Assembly (NCBI RefSeq): GCF_014295415.1
Contig: NZ_CP052909.1
Coordinates: 1,736,001-1,800,000, forward strand
Source: Constantimarinum furrinae
GTDB lineage: Bacteria > Bacteroidota > Bacteroidia > Flavobacteriales > Flavobacteriaceae
Reading direction: 5' to 3'
DNA: 64,000 nt
Under the pieces are notes generated by a model. It was not told the origin of the DNA, did not search any database, and worked only from the letters and a program-made list of their open reading frames with translations. The position numbers and the translations under genes were made by a program. Within the stretch, counting starts at the first letter, position 1. Every line of letters starts with the position of its first letter. This document shows, in pieces, positions 16,754-25,220 of the stretch.

Positions 16754-17896
16754 TTATTTTTTTAAAAATTTTACAGTTTTCCTGTTATTAATACTTAGGA
16801 AATACAAGCCGTCGTTTAAGTTTTTAATATTTATTCTTTCATTATTATGAATCTTACCACTCATTATTTCGTAACCAACTATATCATAAATTTTAAATTC
16901 TTCTGATTCGGATATTCCAGAAATCTCAATAAAATCATTTGAAGGGTTCGGGAATAGCTTTAAACTTGGAATAGATTGATGTTCATTAATTGAGAGTTCT
17001 CCGAAGTTTCTTAAAACTGTACCATTATCTCCGACAATAACAGCGTTTGTAGGTGAAACCATATTAATTGAATTGAGATCAGTTGTTGATGTTCCTGAGT
17101 TCTGTGAGTTCCAATTCATTCCACCATCATTGGTAAAAAGTATAATACCATTATTGCCAACCACAAACCCATGATTTTCGTCATAAAAATCTATGCTCAA
17201 AAAAGAGACATTTGTATATATAAAAATTTCGTTATATGAATTACCTCCATCAATAGTTTTTAAAACGTGACCATTACCATCATTAATGATAACATATCCG
17301 ATATTTTCATCTATAAAGTGCATATCCCAAGCATCGTCAGAAGAACTCCCTGGTCTGGTAGTAGTCCATGTATTTCCACTATCAACAGATTTCATTATTT
17401 TACCTCTAAAATTTATAATATGTAAAGTCGTTGAATTGGTTTGAACCATATCGATTAACGCAGAATTTGTAGCTTGATTGAGCGGTGTTGTGGTAATAGT
17501 GCCATTAGTTTCAAAGGTTATGTCATAAACCCAACCTCCATGTCCAGCGAAGAGTGCTCTATTTTCACTTATTGCAACAACGGCATTAAAAAATGGATTG
17601 ATTGGTGGTCCTGATGGTGGTATCATTGATTCCCATGATTCCCAAGTAATTCCTCCATCTGTCGTTCTCAATATAGCTTCTTGGCTTATAATTCCTGAAG
17701 CAAAACCAATATTGGAATCAAAAAAATCCAAGTGATCAATCCATATATCTGAAATTTGAGACCAATGATTTCCACCATCAACAGTTTTATAAGTTTTGGA
17801 AGCTGAGCAAAAGCCAATTTGGTCATTAATGAAAACAACATTCCGAAAATTTGCCGTTTCACCAAGGGGGATGTTTATCCATTGAGAATGTGCCAT
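16754..17896 (-). CDS. YCF48-like beta-propeller protein with T9SS sorting domain; start codon unclear
   Basis: The protein is built of sialidase/YCF48-type repeats (for example TYKTVDGGNHWSQI, ILRTTDGGITWESW, VLKTIDGGNSY, LFTNDGGMNWNSQNSG). It ends in a type A T9SS domain (LKLFPNPSNDFIEI ... GLYFLSINNRKTVKFLKK). It should be exported, yet the only ATG at 17,896 leaves it without a signal peptide. The same frame upstream (17,897-17,938) encodes a perfect signal-like stretch (KKNNILFILFSIFFSI) preceded by a stop and no ATG/GTG/TTG. The start codon may have mutated, or a rare start is used. It is cassette 30. Confidence 0.75.
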   Translation of the reverse strand: MAHSQWINIPLGETANFRNVVFINDQIGFCSASKTYKTVDGGNHWSQISDIWIDHLDFFDSNIGFASGIISQEAILRTTDGGITWESWESMIPPSGPPINPFFNAVVAISENRALFAGHGGWVYDITFETNGTITTTPLNQATNSALIDMVQTNSTTLHIINFRGKIMKSVDSGNTWTTTRPGSSSDDAWDMHFIDENIGYVIINDGNGHVLKTIDGGNSYNEIFIYTNVSFLSIDFYDENHGFVVGNNGIILFTNDGGMNWNSQNSGTSTTDLNSINMVSPTNAVIVGDNGTVLRNFGELSINEHQSIPSLKLFPNPSNDFIEISGISESEEFKIYDIVGYEIMSGKIHNNERINIKNLNDGLYFLSINNRKTVKFLKK

Positions 17897-17971
17897 TATC
17901 GAAAAAAATATACTAAAGAGTATAAATAAGATATTATTTTTCTTGTTTTAAAATTTGAAGTTTATTATAAT

Positions 17972-18197
17972 ATTTGCCAACGGTCCTGGCTATCGCTTGG
18001 TGCGGTTTGAGGCGCTGAATTGGCGTGCCAACAAAACGCGCTAGCGTTTGTGGGAAGCTTCGCGCTGCGAAGCGTGCGATTCAGCAGCACTGGATGAGCC
18101 GCCTCTAAGTTTTATCAGAACCTAAAATTTTGAGTTGTAAGATAAATAATAAAATTAACCCGCAGTAGCACTTAGCAGATAGCCGTTGTTGTGGTGC
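17972..18197 (-). repeat. attC-like site 29, D class
   Basis: Left TCCTGGCTATCGC, h1 AAACGCGCTAGCGTTT, h2 GCTTCGCGCTGCGAAGC, right part TTTTATCAGAACC and CAGATAGCC. The right arm GTTGTGGTGC pairs with GCACCACAAC of site 28 (10 bp). Confidence 0.9.
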
Positions 18198-18203
18198 GTT
18201 TCT

Positions 18204-18707
18204 TTATTCGATCAGTTTAAATTTTCTTCCTATCAATTCACATTTTTTGGTTACGTTCCAAAATCCATACCCAGGAAATCCTGTGGGTATTTTCCAATAT
18301 ACAACTTCTCCATTTTTCTTAACTAATCCGAAATCAGCATGATATCCATCGTGCTTGTTAATTATTTTTTCTTCTTTATCTAACGCAAAAGATTTATAAC
18401 CATTATGTAATTTAAATTCAGAGTACTTAATAATTTCAGTTGATTCAGTGTCAATTCGAACAAATTTTTTTGTTGTATTAACTATAAATTCAGTTTGAGA
18501 TATTTTTAAAACTAAGACAGGAATTTCATTTTGTTCTAGACAAAGGAATTTTATGATATCAGATTGCAGTTCCTTATTTAGAAGTTCAAACAATGTGAAT
18601 GTTTCACTTCCATTGAAATCTGTCTTACTTTTATTGAAATAATTTAAAAACCAAAATTCAATACGGTCTTTTATTTGTTTAGCAGACATTTCAATTAAGT
18701 TTTTCAT
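18204..18707 (-). CDS. hypothetical protein
   Basis: This 167-residue protein has no signal peptide or membrane helix, so it is probably cytoplasmic. The C-terminal half is rich in aromatic and glycine residues (GYHADFGLVKKNGEVVYWKIPTGFPGYGFWNV). I do not recognise the family. ATG at 18,707 lies 18 bases from the cassette boundary, leaving no room for a promoter inside cassette 29. Confidence 0.55.
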   Translation of the reverse strand: MKNLIEMSAKQIKDRIEFWFLNYFNKSKTDFNGSETFTLFELLNKELQSDIIKFLCLEQNEIPVLVLKISQTEFIVNTTKKFVRIDTESTEIIKYSEFKLHNGYKSFALDKEEKIINKHDGYHADFGLVKKNGEVVYWKIPTGFPGYGFWNVTKKCELIGRKFKLIE

Positions 18708-18716
18708 TTATTAAAT

Positions 18717-18940
18717 GCACCACAACGGTCCTGGCTATCTTTTCGGCGGGGCTGGCGGCGTGCGCGGGCTGTGCCAAACCACGCCGGTGGCGTGGGTGGA
18801 AGCTTCGCCTGCGAAGCGTGCGATTCAGCCGCATCGGATGAGCCGCCTCTGAGATTTATCAGAACCTATTTCGTTGATTTAAATGTATGAATTTTAAATT
18901 AGTTCAGCGGTACCGCTGAATGATAGCCGTTGTTGCCCAC
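18717..18940 (-). repeat. attC-like site 28, B class
   Basis: h1 CCACGCCGGTGGCGTGG, h2 GCTTCGCCTGCGAAGC, plus an extra hairpin CAGCGGTACCGCTG near the right end. The right arm GTTGCCCAC pairs with GTGGGCAAC of site 27. Confidence 0.9.
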
Positions 18941-18947
18941 TGTTTGA

Positions 18948-19457
18948 TCAATTATCAATAATAATATAGTTTTGATCAGCTTCTCTTTTCTTTAATATTT
19001 TTCCAACAATGTGCCTAAATTGACCTTGAAATTCAATTTGATAATTTCCAAAGCTGTTTGATATAATTTCTGACTTTCCCTTAATTCGACCCATAATAGT
19101 ATCCCCTCTTTGGAACTTTGTTGAATTAATTTCTAAACTATATTCATCAATGGCTATTTTCATTGTATTTTTTCCACTAAATTCATTAGTGTCAGACCAA
19201 AGGAATAATTCAAGTTTTGGATATTCATTAAAATTTAATTTAACTAATACACCACTTAATCCGTGGTTTCCAATAGTCACAATTAAAGAATCTGATTTTT
19301 GATTGTCAAATGAAGTATAAGCCCTATAAGTACTATCGAAGTCTTTAATGACAATATTGGTAGAATCGAATCGTAATGTTGAGTCTACTTTTACTTCTTG
19401 GGAAAAGGTATTAATTCCCAGAAACATAATTATCAATATTAGCACTGTCTTTCTCAA
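18948..19457 (-). CDS. secreted hypothetical protein, probable TTG start
   Basis: From TTG at 19,457 the 169-residue product begins RKTVLILIIMFLGINTFSQ, a good signal peptide; ATG at 19,427 would cut it in half. The open frame continues upstream through site 27, but that part is repeat sequence. The mature part is beta-rich (YSLEINSTKFQRGDTIMGRIKGKSEII) with no recognised family. Using TTG keeps the coding sequence wholly inside cassette 28, as a mobile unit requires. Confidence 0.55.
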   Translation of the reverse strand: MRKTVLILIIMFLGINTFSQEVKVDSTLRFDSTNIVIKDFDSTYRAYTSFDNQKSDSLIVTIGNHGLSGVLVKLNFNEYPKLELFLWSDTNEFSGKNTMKIAIDEYSLEINSTKFQRGDTIMGRIKGKSEIISNSFGNYQIEFQGQFRHIVGKILKKREADQNYIIIDN

Positions 19458-19460
19458 ATT

Positions 19461-19686
19461 GTGGGCAACGGTCCTGGCTATCTTTTCGGCGGGGCTGGTG
19501 GCGTGCGCGGGCTGTGCCAAACCCGAACCGTCAGGGCGGGGTGGAAGCATCGCTCTGCGATGCGTGCGATTCAGCAGCATCGGATGAGCCGCCTCTGAGA
19601 TCTATCAGAACCTAGATTTTTCAGTTGTAAGATAAATAATAAAATTGACCCACAAGTACCGCTGATTGATAGCCGTTGTTGGCAAT
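19461..19686 (-). repeat. attC-like site 27, B-class variant
   Basis: h1 is replaced by CCCGAACCGTCAGGGCGGG, h2 GCATCGCTCTGCGATGC. The right arm GTTGGCAAT pairs with ATTGCCAAC of site 26. Confidence 0.9.
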
Positions 19687-19688
19687 AG

Positions 19689-20108
19689 TTAATTATTAAA
19701 TGGATTGGTCTGAGCAAAGGGATTTTTATCAACCTGAATGAAAGAAACTGAATAAATTGTGTCTTCTTGAACTACCGTAATCATTAAACTATCCTTTGTT
19801 GGGTTTAATCTGTATTCATAGTCTAGACTTATTTTTATAACTGAATCAGTATTTATATATGGATAAAATTGCCTAATATTCTTCAAATATAATTTCGTAC
19901 TGTCAACTGACCACTCTGACGAAGTTCGAAATCCACCGCCAAATCCCTCTGTAATAATTGAGTCTTTGTAAAAGCTAAGGACAGTTTTTCCTGTAAAATC
20001 ATTTGTTGATTCCCATATTCCAATGAATTCAGATTTTTTATCAACTGATTCACATGAAAAATTAAACAAACAAAGTAGAAAGAAGTATAAAGTTTTTCTA
20101 AGTTTCAT
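19689..20108 (-). CDS. small lipoprotein, lipocalin-like
   Basis: This 139-residue protein has a lipobox signal (FNFSC, Cys about 19). The mature part FIGIWESTNDFTGKTVLSFYKDSIITE and SEWSVDSTKLYLKNI is typical of small beta-barrel 'lipocalin-like' lipoproteins of Bacteroidota. Its ATG is 14 bases from the cassette boundary. Function is unknown; periplasmic or outer-membrane location is inferred from the lipobox. Cassette 27. Confidence 0.6.
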   Translation of the reverse strand: MKLRKTLYFFLLCLFNFSCESVDKKSEFIGIWESTNDFTGKTVLSFYKDSIITEGFGGGFRTSSEWSVDSTKLYLKNIRQFYPYINTDSVIKISLDYEYRLNPTKDSLMITVVQEDTIYSVSFIQVDKNPFAQTNPFNN

Positions 20109-20114
20109 TTAATT

Positions 20115-20337
20115 ATTGCCAACGGTCCTGGCTATCGCTTGGTGCGGTCTGCGGCGCTGGGTCGGCGTGCCAACAAAACGCGGTAGCGTTTGTGGGAAGC
20201 TTCGCGCTGCGAAGCGTGCGATTCAGCGGCATCGGAGGAGCCGTTTGTTTGTTTTTTCGGAAGTTAAGATAATACTTTTGAAGGAAAGCTAATCAGTTTA
20301 CTCAACTCTAGCACTTTGCGATAGCCGTTGTTGGCTA
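20115..20337 (-). repeat. attC-like site 26, A class
   Basis: h1 AAACGCGGTAGCGTTT, h2 GCTTCGCGCTGCGAAGC. The right arm GTTGGC against GCTAAC of site 25 pairs with one mismatch, one of the few imperfect pairs. Confidence 0.9.
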
Positions 20338-20340
20338 GCG

Positions 20341-20961
20341 TTAAATAGGATCGACAAATACCAATACTTGCTCCAATTCAATAAGATCTTGTTTTTCAGG
20401 AAACTTGTTTAGTAGTTGTTCTAAATTACTTTTTGCACTTTCGCAATTCTCTTTGGTATTTCTACACCTATAAACTTGTGCATAAACTGATCTATACAAA
20501 GCATCATAATTATTTGGAAAAATCTCGAGTGCTTTATTGTACTGAAAAATTGCATTATGCCATTGACCTTTGTTCAAATATGAATCTCCATCTGAAATGT
20601 AGAAATTATACTTTTCGTTGTTATTCTTAATTTCCAGCCTTTCTTCTTCCGAAACATAATTCGGATTAGTTTTAAAATAATCGACTGAAAAATAGGCTAC
20701 AACAGAAGCCAGAATTACAAATAGTACAATAGTAACTAGACTGTCTTTTTTTCTCTTTGCTACAATAGAATTTCGAATAGCCAAAAGTTCTTCTTTAGAT
20801 GCATTTCTTAGACTTTCAACTCCACCCGCTCGTTTGACATATTCTCTTTTTCTATTAAGAAATGAGCGTTCTGCTGGGAAGAACCTAGTCTTTTTAAGAA
20901 GTTTTCTATTTTCTTTAAGGCTATTATTGAATCCTTGTATACTTCCTCCTCCTCCCATCAA
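20341..20961 (-). CDS. membrane protein with TPR-like domain
   Basis: This 206-residue protein has a cytoplasmic basic N-terminal region of about 70 residues, one membrane helix (residues 74-93, SLVTIVLFVILASVVAYF), then a tetratricopeptide-like domain. The clearest helix pair is YISDGDSYLNKGQWHNAIFQYNKALEIFPNNYDALY. TPR domains bind protein partners. No partner is suggested by the neighbours because each cassette is independent. Cassette 26. Confidence 0.65.
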   Translation of the reverse strand: MMGGGGSIQGFNNSLKENRKLLKKTRFFPAERSFLNRKREYVKRAGGVESLRNASKEELLAIRNSIVAKRKKDSLVTIVLFVILASVVAYFSVDYFKTNPNYVSEEERLEIKNNNEKYNFYISDGDSYLNKGQWHNAIFQYNKALEIFPNNYDALYRSVYAQVYRCRNTKENCESAKSNLEQLLNKFPEKQDLIELEQVLVFVDPI

Positions 20962-20990
20962 TTTCTCTATTCTTTTTATCTATTTAATGA

Positions 20991-21212
20991 TTGCTAACGG
21001 TCCTGGCTATCTTTTCGGCGGGGCTGGCGGCGAGCGCGGGCTGTGCCAAACCACGCCGTTGGCGTGGGTGGAAGCTTCGCCTGCGAAGCGTGCGATTCAG
21101 CCGCATCGGATGAGCCGCCTCTGAGATTGATCAGAACCTATTTTGTTGATTTAAATGTATGAATTTTAAATTAGTTCAGCGGTACCGCTGAATGATAGCC
21201 GTTGTTACCCAC
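20991..21212 (-). repeat. attC-like site 25, B class
   Basis: h1 CCACGCCGTTGGCGTGG, h2 GCTTCGCCTGCGAAGC. The right arm GTTACCCAC pairs with GTGGGTAAC of site 24. Confidence 0.9.
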
Positions 21213-21223
21213 AGTATCTTTAC

Positions 21224-21667
21224 TTAGTGCGAAAAAAGGGTAAAAATGAAGTCCCCAATATGATGCCAAATTGATTTTTTAGATTTTTCATTGTTTGGAT
21301 CTTTAATCCAGAATTCACATACATTACAAATTATCTGTTCACGAAATGTTTCCTTGCCACCTAAGCCATCTAGAACAGCAATTTCATCAGCATAACCAAT
21401 TTTATCTGAAGTATCAGTCCAAGCCACTTTTTCTACTCGAATTTTATCAGACGAGCATCTTGTACATCTAAGTCTATTTTTTGTAGACTTCTTTTTTGGA
21501 TTGACTTTAATCAGTTCGTCAATCCTGTGGTTATTTAAGTTACGTTGGATTAAGTATCGTTTAATTTCGTATTGAGTTTCCGGTAAATAGGTATCTAACT
21601 TGAATTTAGCAAAATAAGCCAATTCATAATCATCGAGTTCACTAAGAAATTTTATGGTTTTACTCAA
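21224..21667 (-). CDS. zinc-ribbon-like hypothetical protein, probable TTG start
   Basis: The only ATG in frame (21,703) lies inside the neighbouring site. TTG at 21,667 (product begins SKTIKFLSELDDYELAYFAKF) keeps the gene in cassette 25 and gives 147 residues. A four-cysteine ribbon (LRCTRCSS ... IICNVCEFW) is visible. The N-terminal helix region and the ribbon align with the protein at 25,221, so the two cassettes are distant relatives. Function is unknown. Confidence 0.55.
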   Translation of the reverse strand: MSKTIKFLSELDDYELAYFAKFKLDTYLPETQYEIKRYLIQRNLNNHRIDELIKVNPKKKSTKNRLRCTRCSSDKIRVEKVAWTDTSDKIGYADEIAVLDGLGGKETFREQIICNVCEFWIKDPNNEKSKKSIWHHIGDFIFTLFSH

Positions 21668-21678
21668 TTTTATATATT

Positions 21679-21904
21679 GTGGGTAACGGTTTTGTATAAC
21701 CACCGTGGCGGTTAGGTGGCTCGATTGGCAAGAGACAAAAATGCGGTAGCATTTTGTGGGAAGTCACGCCGTTGGCGTGACGTGCGAATCAGCCGTAATG
21801 GAAGCCGCCTACTGTGATTTATCGGAAGTTAAGATAGATAATTTGTACGAGAAATAATAAACCTAACTAATATCTAGCCATGGTTGTTATACGTTGTTAG
21901 GCAC
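21679..21904 (-). repeat. attC-like site 24, divergent
   Basis: L-box GTATAACCA against TGGTTGTTATAC, h1 AATGCGGTAGCATT, h2 GTCACGCCGTTGGCGTGAC: a different sequence with the same fold. The right arm GTTAGGCAC pairs with GTGCCTAAC of site 23, and GTTAGGC fits the classical GTTRRRY. Confidence 0.9.
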
Positions 21905-21906
21905 AG

Positions 21907-22542
21907 TTAATTTATTTCAAATATTTCTCCTTCAATATCCTTCTCAGCCAATTCAGTCGCCAAGTAAATTATTTTGAACACTTCTGTTTCGATGGAGAAT
22001 TTCAAATATGGTCTTTTAGCAATTTCATAGTATTCATTCAGAAAAAAATCATTGTGGTCAGAATATAATTTAGGATTAATTTTTGGACTTTCAATATTAT
22101 AACAATAATTCAAAGTCAGATTTTGATTATATATACTAGTTGCTTTGAATTCATAACACTCACAATCTAAATCTAATATTTTCTGATTTTCAATTTTTCC
22201 TTTGCTCAATAATTTTAGAGAATTTTCCTTAACGTCCAACGAGTCAACTTGAGAACTGTTTTTATTCGTAAAATATAACTTTGCTTTATTAGCAAAATAA
22301 TATTGTGAATCAGCTCCGGATTCAGAACTATTCAGATGAACTCTACGAAAGTTTCCATTACTGGAATAATACATTAATAAACTGTCTCCGTATTTATTGT
22401 ATAAATGATTTTTGAATCCTTCCGGTGCTAATTCAGTTGTTGTAATTTCAGTTGAGAATTTTACAATTCCCTCAAAACTCTTTTGTCCATAAAAATTGCA
22501 ACTTGCTAAAATCAAAAAGGTGAATATTATTAATCTGTTCAT
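21907..22542 (-). CDS. secreted hypothetical protein
   Basis: This 211-residue protein has a signal peptide (IIFTFLILASCNFYGQ). Because LASC could be a lipobox it may instead be a lipoprotein. The mature protein begins SFEGIVKFSTEI and contains a CECYEF motif. It is reminiscent of outer-membrane-associated GLPGLI/DUF-type proteins, but I would not assign it. Cassette 24. Confidence 0.55.
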   Translation of the reverse strand: MNRLIIFTFLILASCNFYGQKSFEGIVKFSTEITTTELAPEGFKNHLYNKYGDSLLMYYSSNGNFRRVHLNSSESGADSQYYFANKAKLYFTNKNSSQVDSLDVKENSLKLLSKGKIENQKILDLDCECYEFKATSIYNQNLTLNYCYNIESPKINPKLYSDHNDFFLNEYYEIAKRPYLKFSIETEVFKIIYLATELAEKDIEGEIFEIN

Positions 22543-22551
22543 TTTCTAATT

Positions 22552-22776
22552 GTGCCTAACGGTCCGGGCTATCGCTTGGTGCGGTCTGCGGCGCTGAATT
22601 GGCGTGCCAACAAAACGCGGCAGCGTTTGTGGGAAGCTTCGCGCTGCGAAGCGTGCGATTCAGCAGTATCGGAGGAGCCGTTTGTTTGTTTTTTCGGAAG
22701 TTAAGATAATACTTTTAAAGGAAAGCCAATCAGTTTACTCAACTCTAGCAATTTGCGATAGGCGTTGTTGTAGCAC
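22552..22776 (-). repeat. attC-like site 23, A class (first copy of duplicated cassette)
   Basis: h1 AAACGCGGCAGCGTTT, h2 GCTTCGCGCTGCGAAGC. It differs from site 19 by one base seen by eye (GGTCCGGGC against GGTCCTGGC). The right arm GTTGTAGCAC pairs with GTGCTACAAC of site 22. Confidence 0.95.
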
Positions 22777-23357
22777 GTTTATTATTTTAAAGTGTCATAG
22801 AATTGGTCTGGGTTTGTAATGAACAAATGAGCTCGTGATTCTTTGATTAATTCCACTAAATTTTGAATTTTAGGCTCGCACAAATTCCCTTTGTCGTCCA
22901 TTAAAATCCATTCGTTTTTCTCGCATAAATCCAACATTGATTTTATAAAAATCAGAGTTGAGTCGGTCAAGTCCGTCCGAAATCGAAAATCCTCAATGTA
23001 ATTTTCTTTGTCATTAAAATCTATGCTCAAATCGTGGTCAAATTCCGCTTTTCCCGTTTTCCAACTCGTTCCGCCATTCCATTCCGCACGAGTGATTATT
23101 TTGTCAATATCCTTTCTCAATTCCACAATATCAATTTCAATTCCTTTCCACCATTTTGTTGAAATCGCATCTTTAAATTCAGGTTCTGGCTCATCGTTCA
23201 ATTCCATATCGTAGTTTTCCCAATACTTTTCCCATTCAGCGAGTTTAATTTCGAGCTGTTTTGGTATTCCGCCATATTTTTCTTCAATCGGCTTTTTTGG
23301 AAGTACAAATGTTAGAAATTGGTTTATTGCCATTGGGTTTTCTTAAATGTGCTACAA
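22560..23357 (-). mobile_element. duplicated cassette, copy 1
   Basis: A 798-bp unit (site 23 plus its gene) repeated at 25,629-26,426. Similarity starts and stops exactly at the AA^CGG boundaries, which is what cassette excision and reinsertion predicts. Confidence 0.92.
22782..23333 (-). CDS. hypothetical protein (identical to the copy at 25,851)
   Basis: This 183-residue soluble, acidic protein has no signal or membrane helix. Sequence features include a Trp-rich segment (AEWEKYWENYDMEL, STKWWKGIEIDI, AEWNGGTSWKTGKAEF). I do not recognise the family. The amino-acid sequence is identical to the gene in cassette 19, showing recent duplication. Start ATG at 23,333 lies 24 bases inside the cassette. 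Confidence 0.65.
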   Translation of the reverse strand: MAINQFLTFVLPKKPIEEKYGGIPKQLEIKLAEWEKYWENYDMELNDEPEPEFKDAISTKWWKGIEIDIVELRKDIDKIITRAEWNGGTSWKTGKAEFDHDLSIDFNDKENYIEDFRFRTDLTDSTLIFIKSMLDLCEKNEWILMDDKGNLCEPKIQNLVELIKESRAHLFITNPDQFYDTLK

Positions 23358-23573
23358 CGGTCCTGGCTATCGCTTGTTGTGGGTGGCGACACTGTGTTGG
23401 CTGAGAGTCAAAAACCCGGTAGGGTTTTGTGGGAAGCAGCTTAAGCTGCGTGCGAATCAGCCGTACAGGAGGTGTCGCTACCGAGATTTATCGGAACCTT
23501 TTATTTTGAATTAAAAGTAGGAATAATAATTTAGTTATTGAACAAACAATTGGCGATAGCCGTTGTTGTGCAC
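23349..23573 (-). repeat. attC-like site 22, F class
   Basis: Left GGCTATCGCTTGTTGTGGGTGGCG, h1 AAAACCCGGTAGGGTTTT, h2 GCAGCTTAAGCTGC, right TTGGCGATAGCC. The right arm GTTGTGCAC pairs with GTGCACAAC of site 21. Confidence 0.9.
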
Positions 23574-23585
23574 TGGCTTTTCTAT

Positions 23586-24008
23586 TCATAGCCCTGTTAA
23601 TTTTAAATTTTCAGATTGATAAAATTTTTCAAACTCAATCCATTTTTCTTCGTCCATTTTAAATAAACAAGCTAAAATATTGTCCAATTCATTTTCCAAT
23701 ATTGAATCGAAATATCTTATGTATTCAGCGTCTGAGTTTATTCCGTTTTTCCAATAAAAATCAGGAAATTTGTATATCGACTGTTTATTATTTTTGTAAT
23801 TCGCAAAATGAATTAAGTCAAAACGTTTTTTGTCGTAAATTAATTCAGCAAATATTGGTCCTTTTTCATAGAAATAAATCAACTCCAAAATTGCTCCATA
23901 TTTCAATTGGCAGGATTTAAACATTCCTCTATCCTCCATTTTCAATATTTCAAACCCGTTTTTAAGAGTGAATTTAGAATTTGATTTTATTGTAATTTTC
24001 CAACTCAT
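23586..24008 (-). CDS. hypothetical protein
   Basis: I take ATG at 24,008 (product begins MSWKITIKSNSKFTLKNGFE). The longer frame to 24,104 runs into site 21. The product is 140 residues, without signal or membrane segment, and rich in aromatic and charged residues (FYEKGPIFAELIYDKKRFDLIHF). It looks like a small effector- or immunity-type protein, but no family is recognised. Cassette 22. Confidence 0.55.
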   Translation of the reverse strand: MSWKITIKSNSKFTLKNGFEILKMEDRGMFKSCQLKYGAILELIYFYEKGPIFAELIYDKKRFDLIHFANYKNNKQSIYKFPDFYWKNGINSDAEYIRYFDSILENELDNILACLFKMDEEKWIEFEKFYQSENLKLTGL

Positions 24009-24028
24009 TTCTTTCTTTTTGTCAGCTT

Positions 24029-24253
24029 GTGCACAACGGTTTCGTATAATGCTCGTGTGGCGGTCTGGCGGCTGGTTCGGCGTGTCAAAAATTTGCGATA
24101 GCAAATGTTGGCAGCATCGCTATGCGATGCGTGCGATTCAGCAGTAGGGGATAGCCGCGTTCGAGTTTAGTCAGAAGTGAAGATAGTAAATTGTGGGAAA
24201 TCAATTTAAATTAACCACTGAATAAGCCATACGCATTATACGTTGTTGTGCAC
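24029..24253 (-). repeat. attC-like site 21, C class
   Basis: L-box CGTATAATGC against GCATTATACG, h1 ATTTGCGATAGCAAAT, h2 GCATCGCTATGCGATGC. The right arm GTTGTGCAC pairs with GTGCACAAC of site 20. Confidence 0.92.
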
Positions 24254-24265
24254 TGGCTAGTTGGA

Positions 24266-24649
24266 TTAATAATCTTGCACTAATACTTCTGTTGGAATTC
24301 GAAGAGTTTTATTTAAACTTCGAATCATGCTAAGAGTAAGTTTTCTTTTTCCATTTAAAATTTCACTAACCCTACTCTTAAAACCAACAATATCCGCTAA
24401 GTCTTTTTGCTTCATTCCCATTTGATCCATTCTGAATTTTATAGCCTCTATTGGATCTGGCATTTCAATAGGAAAATGTTCATTTTCATATCTATCAATT
24501 AAAATTGAAAGTATTTCTAGTTCATCTCCTTCAGGAGTTCCTTGCTTAGCATCAAATATCAATTCTAATCTATCCAATGCTGCTTGGTAGTCTTTTTCAT
24601 TTCTTATAGGTGAAATTTTCATATCAAATGGTATTTGCGTCAATTTTGT
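24266..24649 (-). CDS. higA: HigA-family antitoxin (HTH, XRE type)
   Basis: The C-terminal half is a classical XRE helix-turn-helix (GMKQKDLADIVGFKSRVSEILNGKRKLTLSMIRSLNKTL), and the N-terminal half is the acidic toxin-binding part of HigA. ATG at 24,649 (MTKLTQIPFDMK) is a reasonable start; others at 24,658 and 24,673 also overlap the toxin gene. HigA neutralises HigB and represses the operon by binding the promoter. It is the second gene of the pair in cassette 21. Chromosomal integrons often carry such pairs. Confidence 0.85.
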   Translation of the reverse strand, partial: TKLTQIPFDMKISPIRNEKDYQAALDRLELIFDAKQGTPEGDELEILSILIDRYENEHFPIEMPDPIEAIKFRMDQMGMKQKDLADIVGFKSRVSEILNGKRKLTLSMIRSLNKTLRIPTEVLVQDY

Positions 24650-24917
24650 CATATTCTGCATGGGTTCCAACAAATCGAATCCATCCTATTTGAAAGTCAA
24701 AATTGAATTTTACAATCAGTCTATAATTATTGCCTTTAATATTAAATACGATTCTATTTTCTCTAAGAATACTTGCATTAGGATATTCTAACTTTAACTC
24801 ATTAATATTTTTCCATTCAGCTCTTTCAGCTTCTCGATACCATGATTTTAATTGTTGCTCACAATCGGCATGAATTTCCCAAAATTCTCTAAGAGTTCGT
24901 TTTGCAATAATTCTCAC
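24624..24917 (-). CDS. higB: HigB-family toxin (RelE-like mRNA interferase)
   Basis: This 97-residue protein has the typical HigB length. The N-terminal helix TLREFWEIHADCEQQLKSWYREA is followed by strands ILRENRIVFNIKGNNYRLIVKFNF and IGWIRFVGTHAEYDKID. The last segment, with its catalytic-region His and Tyr (THAEYD), is the HigB hallmark. It cleaves translated mRNA when free of antitoxin. The toxin-first order, with the toxin upstream of and overlapping the antitoxin, is characteristic of higBA. Confidence 0.88.
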   Translation of the reverse strand: MRIIAKRTLREFWEIHADCEQQLKSWYREAERAEWKNINELKLEYPNASILRENRIVFNIKGNNYRLIVKFNFDFQIGWIRFVGTHAEYDKIDANTI

Positions 24918-24934
24918 ATTTAATGTATTTGTCG

Positions 24935-24971
24935 CAAATATATGTAAAAAGTTACCAAAACGGTAACTTTT
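24935..24971 (-). promoter_or_regulatory. higBA promoter/operator palindrome
   Basis: A perfect 10-bp inverted repeat, AAAAGTTACC-aaaac-GGTAACTTTT (24,947-24,971), lies 30 bases before the higB start. Next to it, on the minus strand, is TATATTTG (24,942-24,935), an exact match to the Bacteroidota -7 box TAnnTTTG. No well-spaced -33 box was seen. It is probably the HigA operator over the pair's own promoter. Confidence 0.65.
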
Positions 24972-24990
24972 GTCAAGATTTTTTTAGCTT

Positions 24991-25214
24991 GTGCACAACG
25001 GTCCTGGCTATCGCTTGGTGCGGTCTGCGGCGCTGAATTGGTGTACCAACAAAACGCGTTAGCGTTTGTGGGAAGCTTCGCGCTGCGAAGCGTGCGATTC
25101 AGCGGCATTGGATGAGCCGCCTCTAAGTTTTATCAGAACCTAAAATTTTGAGTTGTAAGATAAATAATAAAATTGACCCACAGTAGCACTTTGCGATAGC
25201 CATTGTTGTAATTA
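24991..25214 (-). repeat. attC-like site 20, D class
   Basis: h1 AAACGCGTTAGCGTTT, h2 GCTTCGCGCTGCGAAGC, right TTTGCGATAGCC. The right arm GTTGTAATTA pairs with TAATTACAAC of site 19 (10 bp). Confidence 0.9.
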
Positions 25215-25220
25215 GTTTTG

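Noticed and set aside
22604..22819. Plus-strand ORFs of 60-130 residues such as those starting MPTKRGSVCGKL (22,604, 25,673, 15,782)
   Set aside because: These are also site sequence read in the other direction. None has a consistent end, and all run against the cassette genes.
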